A DNA stretch of 64,000 bases, from the NCBI RefSeq assembly GCF_000716715.1, contig NZ_JNYJ01000031.1, forward strand, positions 32,775 through 96,774, in the 5' to 3' direction. Within the stretch, counting starts at the first letter, position 1. Each line of letters begins with the position of its first letter. The notes below the pieces were generated by a model. It did no database searches, was not told where the DNA came from, and saw only the letters and a program-made list of their open reading frames with translations. The position numbers were made by a program, and so were the translations under genes. The stretch is from Dactylosporangium aurantiacum (lineage in GTDB: Bacteria; Actinomycetota; Actinomycetes; Mycobacteriales; Micromonosporaceae). This document shows positions 1-8,243 of this stretch, piece by piece.

Positions 1-1053
1 GAGCTGACCGCGGACCAGCTCGCCGACCGTCTCGTGCCGCACCTCGACCTGGCCCCGGACGCGACCACCACCCTCGACTACGGCCCGCGCCGGTTCACGG
101 TCGGCTTCGACGAGCAGCTGAAGCCGTATGTGCTCGACGAGACCGGCGCCCGGCGCAAGGACCTGCCGGACCCGGCGGCGAGCGACGACGCCCGCCTCGC
201 GCCGGCCGCGCAGCGACGCTTCACCGACATGAAAAAGGTCGTGCGGAAGGTCTCGACGGAGCAGGTGGCGCGCCTGGAGCGGGCGATGGCGACGGGGCGG
301 CAGTGGACGGGCGCCGAGTTCCGCCGGACGTTCCTGCGGCATCCGCTGCTGTGGCCGATCGCCCGCCGTGTGGTGTGGCTGGTCGCTCCCCCGCCCGGCG
401 AGGCCGGCCCCGCCGGCGCCGGTCCTGTCGGCGGCGGTTCTGTCGGCGGTGGTCCTGTCGGCGGCGGTCTTGACGGCGGCGGTCCTGTCGGCGGCGCTGG
501 TGCTGGCGGGGTCGGTGTTGCCGTGCGGCTGGCGGAGGACCGGACGCTGGCCGGAGTCGACGACCAGCCGGTCGCGCTCGCCGACGACGCGGTCGTGTCG
601 GTGGCGCATCCCGTGCACCTCGACGTGCCGGCCTGGTCCGAGGTGTTCGCCGACTACGAGATCCTGCAACCGTTCCGGCAGCTCGCCCGCGACGTGCACC
701 GCTTCACGGCGCAGGAGGCGGCCGCGACGCGGCTGGAGCGGTTCGACGGGCGGAAGGCGCTCACCGTGAAGCTCCTCGCCCTGGAGCGGCGCGGCTGGCA
801 GCGGTCCGGCCAGGAGGGCGGCCACCAGAGTCGGGTCGAGCGTGACCTGCCCGGCGGTGCGCTGCTGATCGTCGACCTCGACCCGGGCATCGCGATGGGC
901 GTGCCGACACAGTATCCCGAGCAGGTCTTCGACGACGTCTGGATCTGCCCGGCCGGCGGCAACCAGTGGACCCGCCAGCACGCCGTGCCGTTCTCGACGC
1001 TCGACCCGGCCACGGCGTCCGAGCTGCTCCGCGACCTCGGCTCGTGCTTCTGA
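1..1053 (+). CDS. DUF4132 domain protein, C-terminal part (5' end outside window)
   Basis: The frame is open from base 1, so the gene starts upstream; about 350 C-terminal residues are present. The tail ([17 protein letters not shown] near the end) and the region around [11 protein letters not shown] look like the C-terminal DUF4132 domain of MolR/WGR-type proteins, whose biochemical role is not established. A glycine/valine-rich stretch built from 15-bp repeats (421-495) interrupts the domain between RRVVWLV and [11 protein letters not shown]. Family identification is from memory of the domain pattern, without a search. Confidence 0.7.
   Translation, partial: ELTADQLADRLVPHLDLAPDATTTLDYGPRRFTVGFDEQLKPYVLDETGARRKDLPDPAASDDARLAPAAQRRFTDMKKVVRKVSTEQVARLERAMATGRQWTGAEFRRTFLRHPLLWPIARRVVWLVAPPPGEAGPAGAGPVGGGSVGGGPVGGGLDGGGPVGGAGAGGVGVAVRLAEDRTLAGVDDQPVALADDAVVSVAHPVHLDVPAWSEVFADYEILQPFRQLARDVHRFTAQEAAATRLERFDGRKALTVKLLALERRGWQRSGQEGGHQSRVERDLPGGALLIVDLDPGIAMGVPTQYPEQVFDDVWICPAGGNQWTRQHAVPFSTLDPATASELLRDLGSCF
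421..495 (+). repeat. 15-bp tandem repeat inside the DUF4132 gene
   Basis: Five consecutive 15-bp units related to GGTCCTGTCGGCGGC are seen. They keep frame and encode [25 protein letters not shown], a flexible insertion in an otherwise ordered domain. Confidence 0.85.
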
Positions 1054-1202
1054 CCAGACCCGCCAGACCCGCCAGACCCACAGACCCCCAGACCCGCCAG
1101 ACCCGCCGGACCGGCGGGCTCCACGGCGATGCGGGACCGGCGGCGGGAATCGGGTTGCCGGGAGACGGCGGCGGGGGCGATCGTCCATCGTGGAGGTGGG
1201 CG

Positions 1203-1760
1203 ATGACCGCCATGCGTGAGATCCGGGCGAGCTACGACGCGGCCACCATCGTGGTGTACCAGGCGTATCCGACCGCGGTGGCCGATGCGGCACTCGCCGC
1301 CGGGACGTTCGTGGCGCCGTTCTCGTTCACCAGGATGACCTGGATCAAGCCGTCGCTGCTGTGGCTCATGCACCGCAGCAACTGGGGCCGCAAGTCCGGG
1401 CAGGAGCGGATCCTGGCGGTGCGGATCACCCGCGACGGCTGGCACCGGGCGCTGTCGGAGGCGGTGCCGACCAGCGACCCGGCCCTCGCGCAGGCCCGGG
1501 TCCACGTGCAGTGGGACCCGGAGCGCTCCCTGCGCGGCGCCGCCCTCAACCACTACAGCATCCAGGTGGGGATCGGCCGGGACCTGATCCGGCAGTACGC
1601 CACCGAATGGGTCGTCGGCCTGACCGACCTCACGCCGACCGTGCGGAAGATCGCCGGCCTCGTGCAGACCGGCCGCGCCGCCGAGGCGCAGCGGCTCCTG
1701 CCCGCGGAGCGGCCGTTCCCAGTCGACCCGGCCGTCGCCCGCCGCATCAACGCGACGTGA
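1203..1760 (+). CDS. DUF4291 domain protein
   Basis: This 185-residue protein has the conserved look of DUF4291: an early [16 protein letters not shown] segment, [17 protein letters not shown], and QVQWDPER-like and [10 protein letters not shown] motifs in the middle. The function of the family is unknown. The ATG at 1203 was chosen because GGAGG lies at 1192-1196 with a 6-base spacer; an in-frame ATG at 1212 is possible, and the reading frame upstream of 1203 is low-complexity and not convincing. It is a stand-alone gene between the DUF4132 gene and a phosphoesterase on the same strand. Confidence 0.85.
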   Translation: MTAMREIRASYDAATIVVYQAYPTAVADAALAAGTFVAPFSFTRMTWIKPSLLWLMHRSNWGRKSGQERILAVRITRDGWHRALSEAVPTSDPALAQARVHVQWDPERSLRGAALNHYSIQVGIGRDLIRQYATEWVVGLTDLTPTVRKIAGLVQTGRAAEAQRLLPAERPFPVDPAVARRINAT

Positions 1761-1808
1761 CGGGCTGATCGCCGTCGGCGCGTTGCGGCGGGTTGGGACG
1801 ATCGTCGG

Positions 1809-3044
1809 ATGCTGTTCGCGGTGCTGGTGGTGGTCGGTGTAGGGGTGGTGCACTGGTACGTCTGGGTGCGGGTCGTCCGGGACACGAGCACCGGCCGGCG
1901 GGTCCGCCGCGCCGGGGCGTGGGTGGTGGCGGCGCTCGGGGTGCTCGCGGCGGTGACGGCGGTCGGCAACCGGGCGTTGCCGCGCCGGTACGAGCCGGTC
2001 CTCGAACGGATCGTCGGCTGGCCCGGGTACGTGTGGCTGGCCGTGCTCGCCTATCTCGTGCTGGCGCTCGTCGTCCTGGAACTGCCGCGGTGGGCGGCCC
2101 GGGTCGTGCTGCTGAGCAGGCCGGTCGAGCACAGCGCCGCACCGGCGGGCGCCGCGCCGAGCAGCACGGCACCGGGCGGCACCGCACCGGGCGGGGCGAT
2201 CACCGCGGCCGACGGCGGTGTCGATCGGCAGCGGCGGCTGCTGATCGCGCGGGGCGCGGCCATCATGGCCGGGCTCGCCGCGACCGGGGTCACCGCCGCC
2301 GGGATGGCCAGCGCCCTCGGGCCGCCCGCGACGCGGCGGGTGCGTGTCCCACTGGCGAAGCTGCCCCGCGGCATGGACGGGACCAGGATCGCGCTGGTGT
2401 CGGACGTGCACCTCGGGGCGCTGCTCGGACGGGCGCACACGGAGCGGGTCGTGGCCGCCGTCAACGCGCTCGACGCCGACATCGTGGCCGTGGTGGGCGA
2501 CCTCGTCGACGGCACGGTCGGCGACCTCGGCACGGCGGCGGAGCCGCTGCGGGGGCTGCGCAGCCGGCGGGGGGCGTACTTCGTGACGGGCAACCACGAG
2601 TACTTCTCCGGGCACGAGGACTGGATCGGGCACGTCGGCGGGCTCGGGCTGCGGGTGCTGCGCAACGCCCGGGTCGAGGTCGACGGGCTGGACCTGGCCG
2701 GGGTGAACGACGCGACCGGCGGCAGCGTCGGCGACCCGCCCGACTACGACCTGGCCCTCGGCGGGCGGGATCCGGGGCGGCCGGTGGTGCTGCTGGCGCA
2801 CCAGCCGGTCCAGGCGCACGAGGCCGCGAAGCGGGGCGTCGACCTGCAGCTGTCCGGGCACACGCACGGCGGGCAGCTGTGGCCGTTCCACTACGTGACC
2901 CGGGCGTCCCAGCCAGTGACCACGGGACTGGGGCAGGTGGACGGGATGCCGGTGTACGTGACCAACGGCGCCGGGTTCTGGGGGCCGCCGGTGCGGGTCG
3001 GCGCAGCGCCGGACGTGACGCTGGTCGAGCTCCGAGCCCCGTGA
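1809..3044 (+). CDS. membrane-anchored metallophosphoesterase (YaeI-like)
   Basis: The 411-residue protein has N-terminal membrane segments (about 1-20, 36-52, 72-92), an Ala/Pro/Thr linker, a further hydrophobic stretch near 145-168, and then a calcineurin-like phosphoesterase domain. The metal-binding blocks are all present: DVH (D199, H201), GDLVDG (D231), GNHE (N262, H263), H331 and GHTHGG (H351, H353). Relatives cleave phosphomonoesters or phospholipid headgroups (YaeI/LpxH-like fold); the substrate here is unknown. The active site is probably outside the membrane. ATG start at 1809; it is followed by about 60 bp before the aromatic-pathway promoter. Confidence 0.88.
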   Translation: MLFAVLVVVGVGVVHWYVWVRVVRDTSTGRRVRRAGAWVVAALGVLAAVTAVGNRALPRRYEPVLERIVGWPGYVWLAVLAYLVLALVVLELPRWAARVVLLSRPVEHSAAPAGAAPSSTAPGGTAPGGAITAADGGVDRQRRLLIARGAAIMAGLAATGVTAAGMASALGPPATRRVRVPLAKLPRGMDGTRIALVSDVHLGALLGRAHTERVVAAVNALDADIVAVVGDLVDGTVGDLGTAAEPLRGLRSRRGAYFVTGNHEYFSGHEDWIGHVGGLGLRVLRNARVEVDGLDLAGVNDATGGSVGDPPDYDLALGGRDPGRPVVLLAHQPVQAHEAAKRGVDLQLSGHTHGGQLWPFHYVTRASQPVTTGLGQVDGMPVYVTNGAGFWGPPVRVGAAPDVTLVELRAP

Positions 3045-3068
3045 GCGCACAGTGAGGCGGCCGTCACG

Positions 3069-3096
3069 TGGACAGGCGACGCGGATGAGCTACGAT
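3069..3096 (+). promoter_or_regulatory. promoter of the DAHP synthase leader
   Basis: TGGACA (3069-3074) and TACGAT (3091-3096) are separated by 16 bp, close to the housekeeping sigma consensus. The -10 is six bases from a GTG at 3103, so the transcript probably begins at or next to that codon, giving a leaderless leader-peptide message. Confidence 0.6.
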
Positions 3097-3102
3097 GGCG
3101 GC

Positions 3103-3165
3103 GTGATGCAGGGTTATCGGCGTTTTACCGTGGCTCCGGGTGGAGCCGGCGGTCGTTTGCGCTGA
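3103..3165 (+). CDS. 20-residue leader peptide upstream of DAHP synthase
   Basis: A short frame starts with GTG ATG (3103/3106) and ends with TGA at 3163. Its early codons spell Gln-Gly-Tyr-Arg-Arg-Phe; Tyr is TAT (3115) and Phe is TTT (3124), both codons avoided in this GC-rich genome, where the following synthase uses TAC and TTC. The position immediately after a -10 box and before alternative hairpins and a terminator suggests translation-dependent attenuation of an aromatic amino acid gene. There is only one Tyr and one Phe codon, weaker than a typical trp leader, so the role is inferred. Confidence 0.5.
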   Translation: MMQGYRRFTVAPGGAGGRLR

Positions 3166-3183
3166 CCTAATCACCCGGAGCCA
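3131..3183 (+). promoter_or_regulatory. alternative RNA stems in the DAHP synthase leader
   Basis: TGGCTCCGGGTG (3131-3142) is perfectly complementary to CACCCGGAGCCA (3172-3183), a 12-bp long-range stem. The same left arm can instead form a local hairpin, GGCTCC-GGGT-GGAGCC (3132-3147). The left arm lies just downstream of the Tyr and Phe codons of the leader peptide, where a stalled ribosome would mask it. Mutually exclusive pairings are visible in the sequence; how they couple to the terminator is not resolved. Confidence 0.55.
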
Positions 3184-3185
3184 GC

Positions 3186-3214
3186 AAGGGCAGAGACCAA
3201 CGTCTCTGCCCTTT
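3186..3214 (+). terminator. leader terminator (attenuator) before DAHP synthase
   Basis: AAGGGCAGAGAC (3186-3197) pairs perfectly with GTCTCTGCCCTT (3202-3213) around a CAAC loop, followed by T and a T-containing tail. It stands 60 bp before the synthase start and after the leader peptide, the usual place of an attenuator. Confidence 0.7.
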
Positions 3215-3274
3215 GTCGTGTCACACGGCGGGCTGGACCACCGGACCCGCCTCTACCTGGGAGAAGAGACGGCG

Positions 3275-4318
3275 ATGAACACCAGCAATCTGCGCGTCAC
3301 GGGGTACCGGCCGCTTGTCACGCCGCGGGAGCTGCAGGCCGAGCTACCGATGGACGATGCCCGCGCCGAGGTCGTGCGACGATCGCGGGACGAGGTCCAC
3401 GCGATCGTGACCGGCGCCGACGACCGGCTGCTCGTGGTGGTCGGGCCGTGTTCGGTGCACGATCCGGTCGCCGCCGTCGACTACGCGCGCCGGCTCGCGG
3501 CGGCCGCCGCCGAGCACGAGGCCGACCTGTGCGTCGTGATGCGGGTGTACTTCGAGAAGCCACGCACCACGGTCGGCTGGAAGGGCCTCATCAACGACCC
3601 GGGGCTCGACGAGACGTTCGACGTGCCGACGGGGCTGCGGCTGGCCCGCCGGCTGCTGCTGGACGTGCTCGGGTTGGGGCTGCCGGTCGGCTGCGAGTTC
3701 CTGGAGCCGACCAGCCCGCAGTACATCGCCGACGCCGTGTCGTGGGGCGCGATCGGCGCGCGGACCCCGGAGAGCCAGGTGCACCGGCAGCTCGCGTCGG
3801 GCCTGTCGATGCCGGTCGGGTTCAAGAACGCCACCGACGGCGACGTGCAGGTGGCCATCGACGGCTGCACCACCGCCGCCAGCCGGCACGTGTTCTTCGG
3901 CGTCGACGAGGACGGCCGGGCCGCAGTCGTGGAGACCACCGGCAACCCGGACTGCCACATCATCCTGCGCGGTGCCCGTTCGGGTCCGAACTACGGGCCG
4001 GAGGGGGTCGGTGACGCCCTCGCCCGGCTGGAGAAGGCCGGCCTGCCGCAGCGGCTCGTGGTCGACGCCAGCCACGGCAACAGCGGCAAGGACCACGTCC
4101 GCCAGGCGACGGTGACGCGGGAGATCGCCGCGCAGATCGCGGCCGGGCAGGACGGCATCGCCGGCGTCATGCTGGAGAGCTTCCTCGTCGAGGGTCGCCA
4201 GGATCTCGGCGGCGAGCTGACCTACGGCAAGAGCGTCACCGACGCGTGCATGTCGTGGGACACCACCGAGACGCTGCTGGCCGACCTGGCCGCCGCCGTC
4301 CGCGCCCGCCGGGGCTGA
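3275..4318 (+). CDS. aroG: 3-deoxy-7-phosphoheptulonate (DAHP) synthase, class I
   Basis: It condenses phosphoenolpyruvate with erythrose 4-phosphate, the first step of the shikimate pathway. The 347-residue protein carries the AroFGH-type blocks: GPCSVHD (C59), VYFEKPRTTVGWKG (K95), ESQVHRQLASGLSMPVGFKN-like substrate loop near 166-185, and DASHGNSGKDH (H267). Length matches the family. The ATG at 3275 is chosen because GGGAGAAGAGA precedes it and homology begins just after; the longer frame back to 3140 runs through the attenuator. Expression is probably controlled by the upstream leader. The symbol is a family-level choice among aroF/aroG/aroH. Confidence 0.93.
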   Translation: MNTSNLRVTGYRPLVTPRELQAELPMDDARAEVVRRSRDEVHAIVTGADDRLLVVVGPCSVHDPVAAVDYARRLAAAAAEHEADLCVVMRVYFEKPRTTVGWKGLINDPGLDETFDVPTGLRLARRLLLDVLGLGLPVGCEFLEPTSPQYIADAVSWGAIGARTPESQVHRQLASGLSMPVGFKNATDGDVQVAIDGCTTAASRHVFFGVDEDGRAAVVETTGNPDCHIILRGARSGPNYGPEGVGDALARLEKAGLPQRLVVDASHGNSGKDHVRQATVTREIAAQIAAGQDGIAGVMLESFLVEGRQDLGGELTYGKSVTDACMSWDTTETLLADLAAAVRARRG

Positions 4319-4323
4319 CCGCA

Positions 4324-4368
4324 CGGCCCGGTGGGTCGCCAAGACAGGATCGGCGATCCACCGGGCCG
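4324..4368. terminator. bidirectional terminator between aroG and the ABC-F gene
   Basis: CGGCCCGGTGGGTCGCC (4324-4340) pairs with GGCGATCCACCGGGCCG (4352-4368) over 17 positions with one G-U, leaving an 11-base loop. It lies between the convergent DAHP synthase and ABC-F genes. Confidence 0.75.
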
Positions 4369-4380
4369 CGCGGCGCCGCT

Positions 4381-4503
4381 CAGAGGCACAGCGCGACGCC
4401 GCTCAGAGGCACAGCGCGACGCCGCTCAGAGGCACAGCGCGACGCCGCTCAGAGGCACAGCGCGACGCCGCTCAGAGGCGCAGCGCGACGCCGCTCAGAG
4501 GCG
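4381..4503. repeat. 23-bp tandem repeat spanning the stop codon of the ABC-F gene
   Basis: The motif CAGAGGCACAGCGCGACGC recurs with an exact 23-bp period at 4381, 4404, 4427, 4450, 4473 and 4496. The last two copies carry G instead of A in GGCRC. The right-most copy contains the TGA stop (4495-4497, minus strand) and the last codons (Leu-Arg-Leu) of the ABC-F gene, so the 3' end of the gene appears to have been amplified outward. Confidence 0.92.
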
Positions 4504-6069
4504 CAGGGAGCGGCCGGCCCATCGGGCGCGCAGCCACCGGTCGTGGCTGGCGACCACGGTCGCGCCAGGGCCGGTGCCGAGCGCCTCCTCCAGCTCGTCC
4601 GCCAGGCGCGGCGACAGGTGGTTGGTCGGCTCGTCCAGCAGCAGCAGCTCCGGCGGGTTCGCGACCAGCAGCGCCAGCCCGAGCCGCCGCCGCTGCCCCA
4701 CCGACAGCTCCCCCACCGGCCGGGCCAGGTCCCGCGGCGCCAGCAGGCCCAGCGACCGCAGGGGCACCGCCTCGGCGCGGTCGGGGCCGAGGGTTTGCTC
4801 GTACGTGGCGGCGACCGTCAGGTCGGGCCGGTCGAACACGGTGTCCTGGGCGAGCAGCCCCACGGTGAGGCCGCGGCGCCGCTGGACGGTGCCGGTCGCG
4901 GCCAGCCGTCCGGCGAGGACCGCGAGCAGGGTCGACTTGCCCGCGCCGTTGGCGCCGGTGACCAGCAGGCGGTCGGTGGCGGCGAGATCGAGCAACGGCA
5001 GCGTGAGCCGGCCCGGCACCGACACGTCGCGCAGCGACACCAGCAGGCCGTCCACGGCGGACGGGGCCGCGGCCAGGGCGGCGGCGTTGAAGCGCAGCGG
5101 CGCCGGGGGCTTGCGGACCTGGGTGCGGGTGAGGTCGTCGAGGCGCCGGGTCGCGTTGCGCACGCGGCGGGAGATCTGCTGCTGGACCCGTCCGGCGGTG
5201 TGCCCGTACCCCATCTTCTCGCTGTCGCGGCGTTCCCGGCCCGGCGCCACCTGGTGGGCGGTGACGGCGACCGCGCGGCGCAGGTCGTGCAGCTCCTCCT
5301 GCTCCTCCTCGAAGCGGCGCTGCCAGCGTTCCCGTTCGGCGCGCTTGGCCGCCTGGTAGTCGGTGTAGTTGCCGCCGTACCTGGTGGGGCCGTCGACGGC
5401 GGGGTCGAGGTCGACGAGGTCGGTGCAGACGGCGTCGAGGAAGGCACGGTCGTGGCTGGCCAGGACGACGGCGCCGGGCAGGTCGCGCAGCTGCGCCTCC
5501 AGGAACGCGGCCGCGTCGTCGTCGAGGTGGTTGGTCGGCTCGTCCAGCAGCAGCGCGGACGGGCGGCGGATGAGCAGCGCGGCGAGCGCGAGCCGGCCCC
5601 GCTGCCCGCCGGAGAGCGTGCCGAGGGTGCGCTCGTGCGCGACACCGCCGAGGCCGAGGCCGTCCAGGACGAGCCCGGCGCGCCGGTCGGCGTCCCACGC
5701 GTCGTGCAGTTGGGCGCGTTCGAGCCGCTCGCCGTACTCCGCGAGGCTCAGCGCGTCGGGCGACTCGAGCGCGGCGACATCCTCGCGGGCCTCGCGCAGG
5801 GCGTCGTCGATGACGTCGGCGACGGTGGCACCCGCGTCGAACGGCATCTCCTGATGCAGGTACCCGAGGTCGGCCGGCCGCTCGACGGTCCCGGTCTCCG
5901 GCTCGTCGACGCCGGCGAGCAGCCGCAGCAGCGTGGACTTGCCGGCGCCGTTCTCGCCGATCAGGCCGATGCGGTGGCCGGGTGCGGCGGTGAGGGACAC
6001 GCCGTCGAGCACCCGGCGGGTGCCGAACGTGCGGACGAGGTCATGCGCGAGCAAAGGGGAAAAGGACAT
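4495..6069 (-). CDS. ABC-F family ATPase (ribosome-associated)
   Basis: The 524-residue protein has two ATP-binding cassettes and no membrane segment. Cassette 1: Walker A GENGAGKST (38-46), LSGGQ (152-156), LLLDEPTNHL (173-182). A charged linker rich in Arg/Glu spans about 240-315. Cassette 2: GANGAGKST (372-380), LSVGQ (455-459), LLLLDEPTNHL (475-485). ABC-F proteins bind the ribosomal E site; some protect from antibiotics (ARE group, e.g. TlrC/OleB-like), others tune translation. Which applies here cannot be told. ATG 6069; lies 111 bp downstream of a serine hydrolase gene in the same direction. Confidence 0.9.
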   Translation of the reverse strand: MSFSPLLAHDLVRTFGTRRVLDGVSLTAAPGHRIGLIGENGAGKSTLLRLLAGVDEPETGTVERPADLGYLHQEMPFDAGATVADVIDDALREAREDVAALESPDALSLAEYGERLERAQLHDAWDADRRAGLVLDGLGLGGVAHERTLGTLSGGQRGRLALAALLIRRPSALLLDEPTNHLDDDAAAFLEAQLRDLPGAVVLASHDRAFLDAVCTDLVDLDPAVDGPTRYGGNYTDYQAAKRAERERWQRRFEEEQEELHDLRRAVAVTAHQVAPGRERRDSEKMGYGHTAGRVQQQISRRVRNATRRLDDLTRTQVRKPPAPLRFNAAALAAAPSAVDGLLVSLRDVSVPGRLTLPLLDLAATDRLLVTGANGAGKSTLLAVLAGRLAATGTVQRRRGLTVGLLAQDTVFDRPDLTVAATYEQTLGPDRAEAVPLRSLGLLAPRDLARPVGELSVGQRRRLGLALLVANPPELLLLDEPTNHLSPRLADELEEALGTGPGATVVASHDRWLRARWAGRSLRL

Positions 6070-6180
6070 GCGGACACCACCGGCAAGGAACGTCGGAAAC
6101 CCGCCGGGCGATGGCCTCGGGCGCGGGTCGGGAAGGTGTCAGCGGATCACATCCCCACCAACGTACCTCACCGCGGCGGC

Positions 6181-7392
6181 TCAGGACAGCATGGCGTCGG
6201 CCACAGCCCGCCGCGCGGCGTTGTTGTTGCCCCAGGTGGCGTCGGGGTGCACGCGGTTGGTGAGCAGGACGAGCACGATGCGGCGGGCCGGGTCGCACAG
6301 CATCGACGTGCCGGTGAAGCCGGTGTGGCCGTACGCGCCGCGCCCGGCCAGCCGCCCCATGTACCAGGCCTGGTCGACGTCGACGCCGAGGCCGTGCGCG
6401 GCGGCCGGGCCGAACCGCGCGTTGGCGTCCGCCCGCATGAGGTCCACTGTGGATGGTCGCAGCAGCGGGCCGCCGCCGGCGAGCAGCGCGCCGGCGAACG
6501 CCGCGACGTCCGCCGCGGTGCCGAACAGCCCGGCGTGGCCGCTGACACCGCCGAACGCGGCCGCCGACGGGTCGTGCACGGTGCCCCGCAGGCCGCCCTC
6601 GGTGGCCGCGACCGGCAGCGACGGCGGCGGCCGGAAGCCGGTGCGGGCCAGGCCGAGCGGCCCGGCGATCTGCCGGCGGACCAGCAGGTCCAGCGGCTCG
6701 CCGGCGAGCCGGGCGACGATCTCGCCGAGGGCGATGAAGTTCTGGTCCGCGTACAGGTAGCCGCCGCCGGGCGGCCCGACCGGCGGCTCGCGCAGCACGT
6801 GCTCGACGCGTTCGGCGGCGGTGGCACCGACCAGCGGCACGTCCCTGGACAGCCCTGACGTGTGGGTGAGCAGCATCCGTACGGTGATCGCCGGCTTGTC
6901 CACAAAGGACGGCAGGTGGTTCGCGGCCGGGGCGTCCAGGGCCAGCGCGCCTTGCTCGACCAGGCGCAGCGCCAGCACGGCGGTGAACGTCTTGGTCAGC
7001 GACGCGAGGTCGTAGAGGGTGTCCGTGGTCGCCGGGATCCGTTGCTCCGCCGGCAGTTCGGCCTTGGCGGCGTCGTACCGGACGGCGTCACCGAAGGCGA
7101 AGTGCGCGACCACGGCACCGTCGACGGCGGCGAAGAGCACGCCACCGGGGAACATCGGGTGCACGGGGCTCGGCGCGAGGTACCGGGTGACGGCGGCGCG
7201 CAGCCGGTCGGCCCGCGACCGCCCCGACCGCCACGGCGCCGGGGTGGCCACCGGCAGCGTCCACGGCGACACCGGTGACGGCGACGGTGAGGGCGCGGAC
7301 GGCACGGACGGTGCGGCGGGCGCGGCGGAGCAGCCGGCGAGCAGGCCCCCGCCGAGCAGGCCGAGCCGGCTCAGCAGGCCCCGGCGGTTCAC
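6181..7392 (-). CDS. serine hydrolase lipoprotein (beta-lactamase / penicillin-binding-like)
   Basis: The 403-residue protein starts at a GTG overlapping the TGA of the upstream gene (GTGA). The N-terminus has a twin Arg and a lipobox, LLAGC (Cys21), then a Ser/Pro-rich linker, so it is a surface lipoprotein. The class C beta-lactamase fold motifs are present: SLTK (Ser-x-x-Lys) in the LASLTKTF block, a Tyr-containing YADQN block in the YxN position, and GHTGFTG in the KTG/HxG position. Relatives include esterases, D-aminopeptidases and PBP4*-like proteins; actual beta-lactam hydrolysis is not implied. Confidence 0.88.
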   Translation of the reverse strand: MNRRGLLSRLGLLGGGLLAGCSAAPAAPSVPSAPSPSPSPVSPWTLPVATPAPWRSGRSRADRLRAAVTRYLAPSPVHPMFPGGVLFAAVDGAVVAHFAFGDAVRYDAAKAELPAEQRIPATTDTLYDLASLTKTFTAVLALRLVEQGALALDAPAANHLPSFVDKPAITVRMLLTHTSGLSRDVPLVGATAAERVEHVLREPPVGPPGGGYLYADQNFIALGEIVARLAGEPLDLLVRRQIAGPLGLARTGFRPPPSLPVAATEGGLRGTVHDPSAAAFGGVSGHAGLFGTAADVAAFAGALLAGGGPLLRPSTVDLMRADANARFGPAAAHGLGVDVDQAWYMGRLAGRGAYGHTGFTGTSMLCDPARRIVLVLLTNRVHPDATWGNNNAARRAVADAMLS

Positions 7393-8243
7393 TCCCGCGG
7401 GGACCGCACGGCCTCGTACAGCGCGGCCATGTCGTCCTCGGCGAACCCGCGCTCGGCGGCGGTGGCCAGCAGCGCCGCGGCCGCGTCCACGACCGACCGG
7501 TCGACGCCGACCGAGGTGGCGAGGTCGCCGATCAGCGCGGCGTCCTTGGCCGCGCCGCTGACCGGGAACGCGACCGGGTACGAACGCTCCATCATGGACG
7601 GTGCCTTCGCGTGCAGGTACGGCATGTCGAGCGCGCCGCCGGAGACCAGCTGCAGGAACAGCTTCGGGTCGACGCCGAGGCCGTCGGCGAGCGCGACGCT
7701 CTGCGCCAGCCCGGCCATGCTGGTCAGCACCCAGCTGTTGACCACGAGCTTGACGCGGCTGCCGGCGCCGGCCTCGCCGAGCCAGGTGACCTTCGCCGCG
7801 ATCGGCGCGCACAGCGCCTCGACCCGCTCGCGGACGTCGGCGGGGCCGGACGCGAGCACGTTGAGCTTGCCCTGCTCGGCGGGCTGACGGGTACCGAGGA
7901 CGGGCGCGTCGACGTACACCAGGCCGAGCTTCGCGGCGACGGCGGCGAGGTCGTCGGCGCCGGGCACACCGACGGTGCTCAGCTGCAGCCACAGGGTGCC
8001 GGGCGCGGGTGCGGCCGCGGTGACGACGGTCTCGACGGACGCCGCGTCGAACAGGACGGTCACCACGACGTCGGCACCCTCGACGCAGGCGGCCGGCGTG
8101 TCGCAGACGACGGCGCCGTCGGGGGCCAGGGCCTCGGCGCTCTCGGCGGTGCGGTTCCACACCCGCACGGTCTCGCCGGCGCGCAGCCAGTTGCGGGCGA
8201 CGGCCGCGCCCATGATCCCGGTCCCCAGCACCGCCAGTGTCAT
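7389..8243 (-). CDS. NAD(P)-binding beta-hydroxyacid dehydrogenase family protein
   Basis: This 284-residue protein begins with a Rossmann dinucleotide motif, LGTGIMG (6-12), and keeps the beta-hydroxyacid dehydrogenase catalytic Lys region (GSRVKLVVNS, K165) and the KDAAL block (K233, D234). It belongs to the 3-hydroxyisobutyrate/6-phosphogluconate dehydrogenase superfamily, including imine reductases; the substrate is unknown. The ATG at 8243 is preceded by GGGGGCGGG; the open frame further upstream (to about 8620) is not part of it. It overlaps the serine hydrolase by 4 bp, so the two are co-translated. Confidence 0.88.
   Translation of the reverse strand: MTLAVLGTGIMGAAVARNWLRAGETVRVWNRTAESAEALAPDGAVVCDTPAACVEGADVVVTVLFDAASVETVVTAAAPAPGTLWLQLSTVGVPGADDLAAVAAKLGLVYVDAPVLGTRQPAEQGKLNVLASGPADVRERVEALCAPIAAKVTWLGEAGAGSRVKLVVNSWVLTSMAGLAQSVALADGLGVDPKLFLQLVSGGALDMPYLHAKAPSMMERSYPVAFPVSGAAKDAALIGDLATSVGVDRSVVDAAAALLATAAERGFAEDDMAALYEAVRSPRE

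Noticed and set aside
4381..4503. Possible CRISPR array
   Set aside because: The repeats are directly contiguous with no spacers and include a gene's own stop codon.
6070..6180. Antibiotic-responsive leader peptide upstream of the ABC-F gene
   Set aside because: Some ARE ABC-F genes have such leaders, but here the 111-bp gap only offers an ATG-TGA and a GTG-ATC-CGC-TGA frame and weak hairpins, so I found no convincing attenuator.
4246..6858. An 870-codon plus-strand frame opposite the ABC-F gene
   Set aside because: It is a high-GC shadow; the minus strand carries clear ABC-F motifs over the same bases, and its start is inside the 23-bp repeat.
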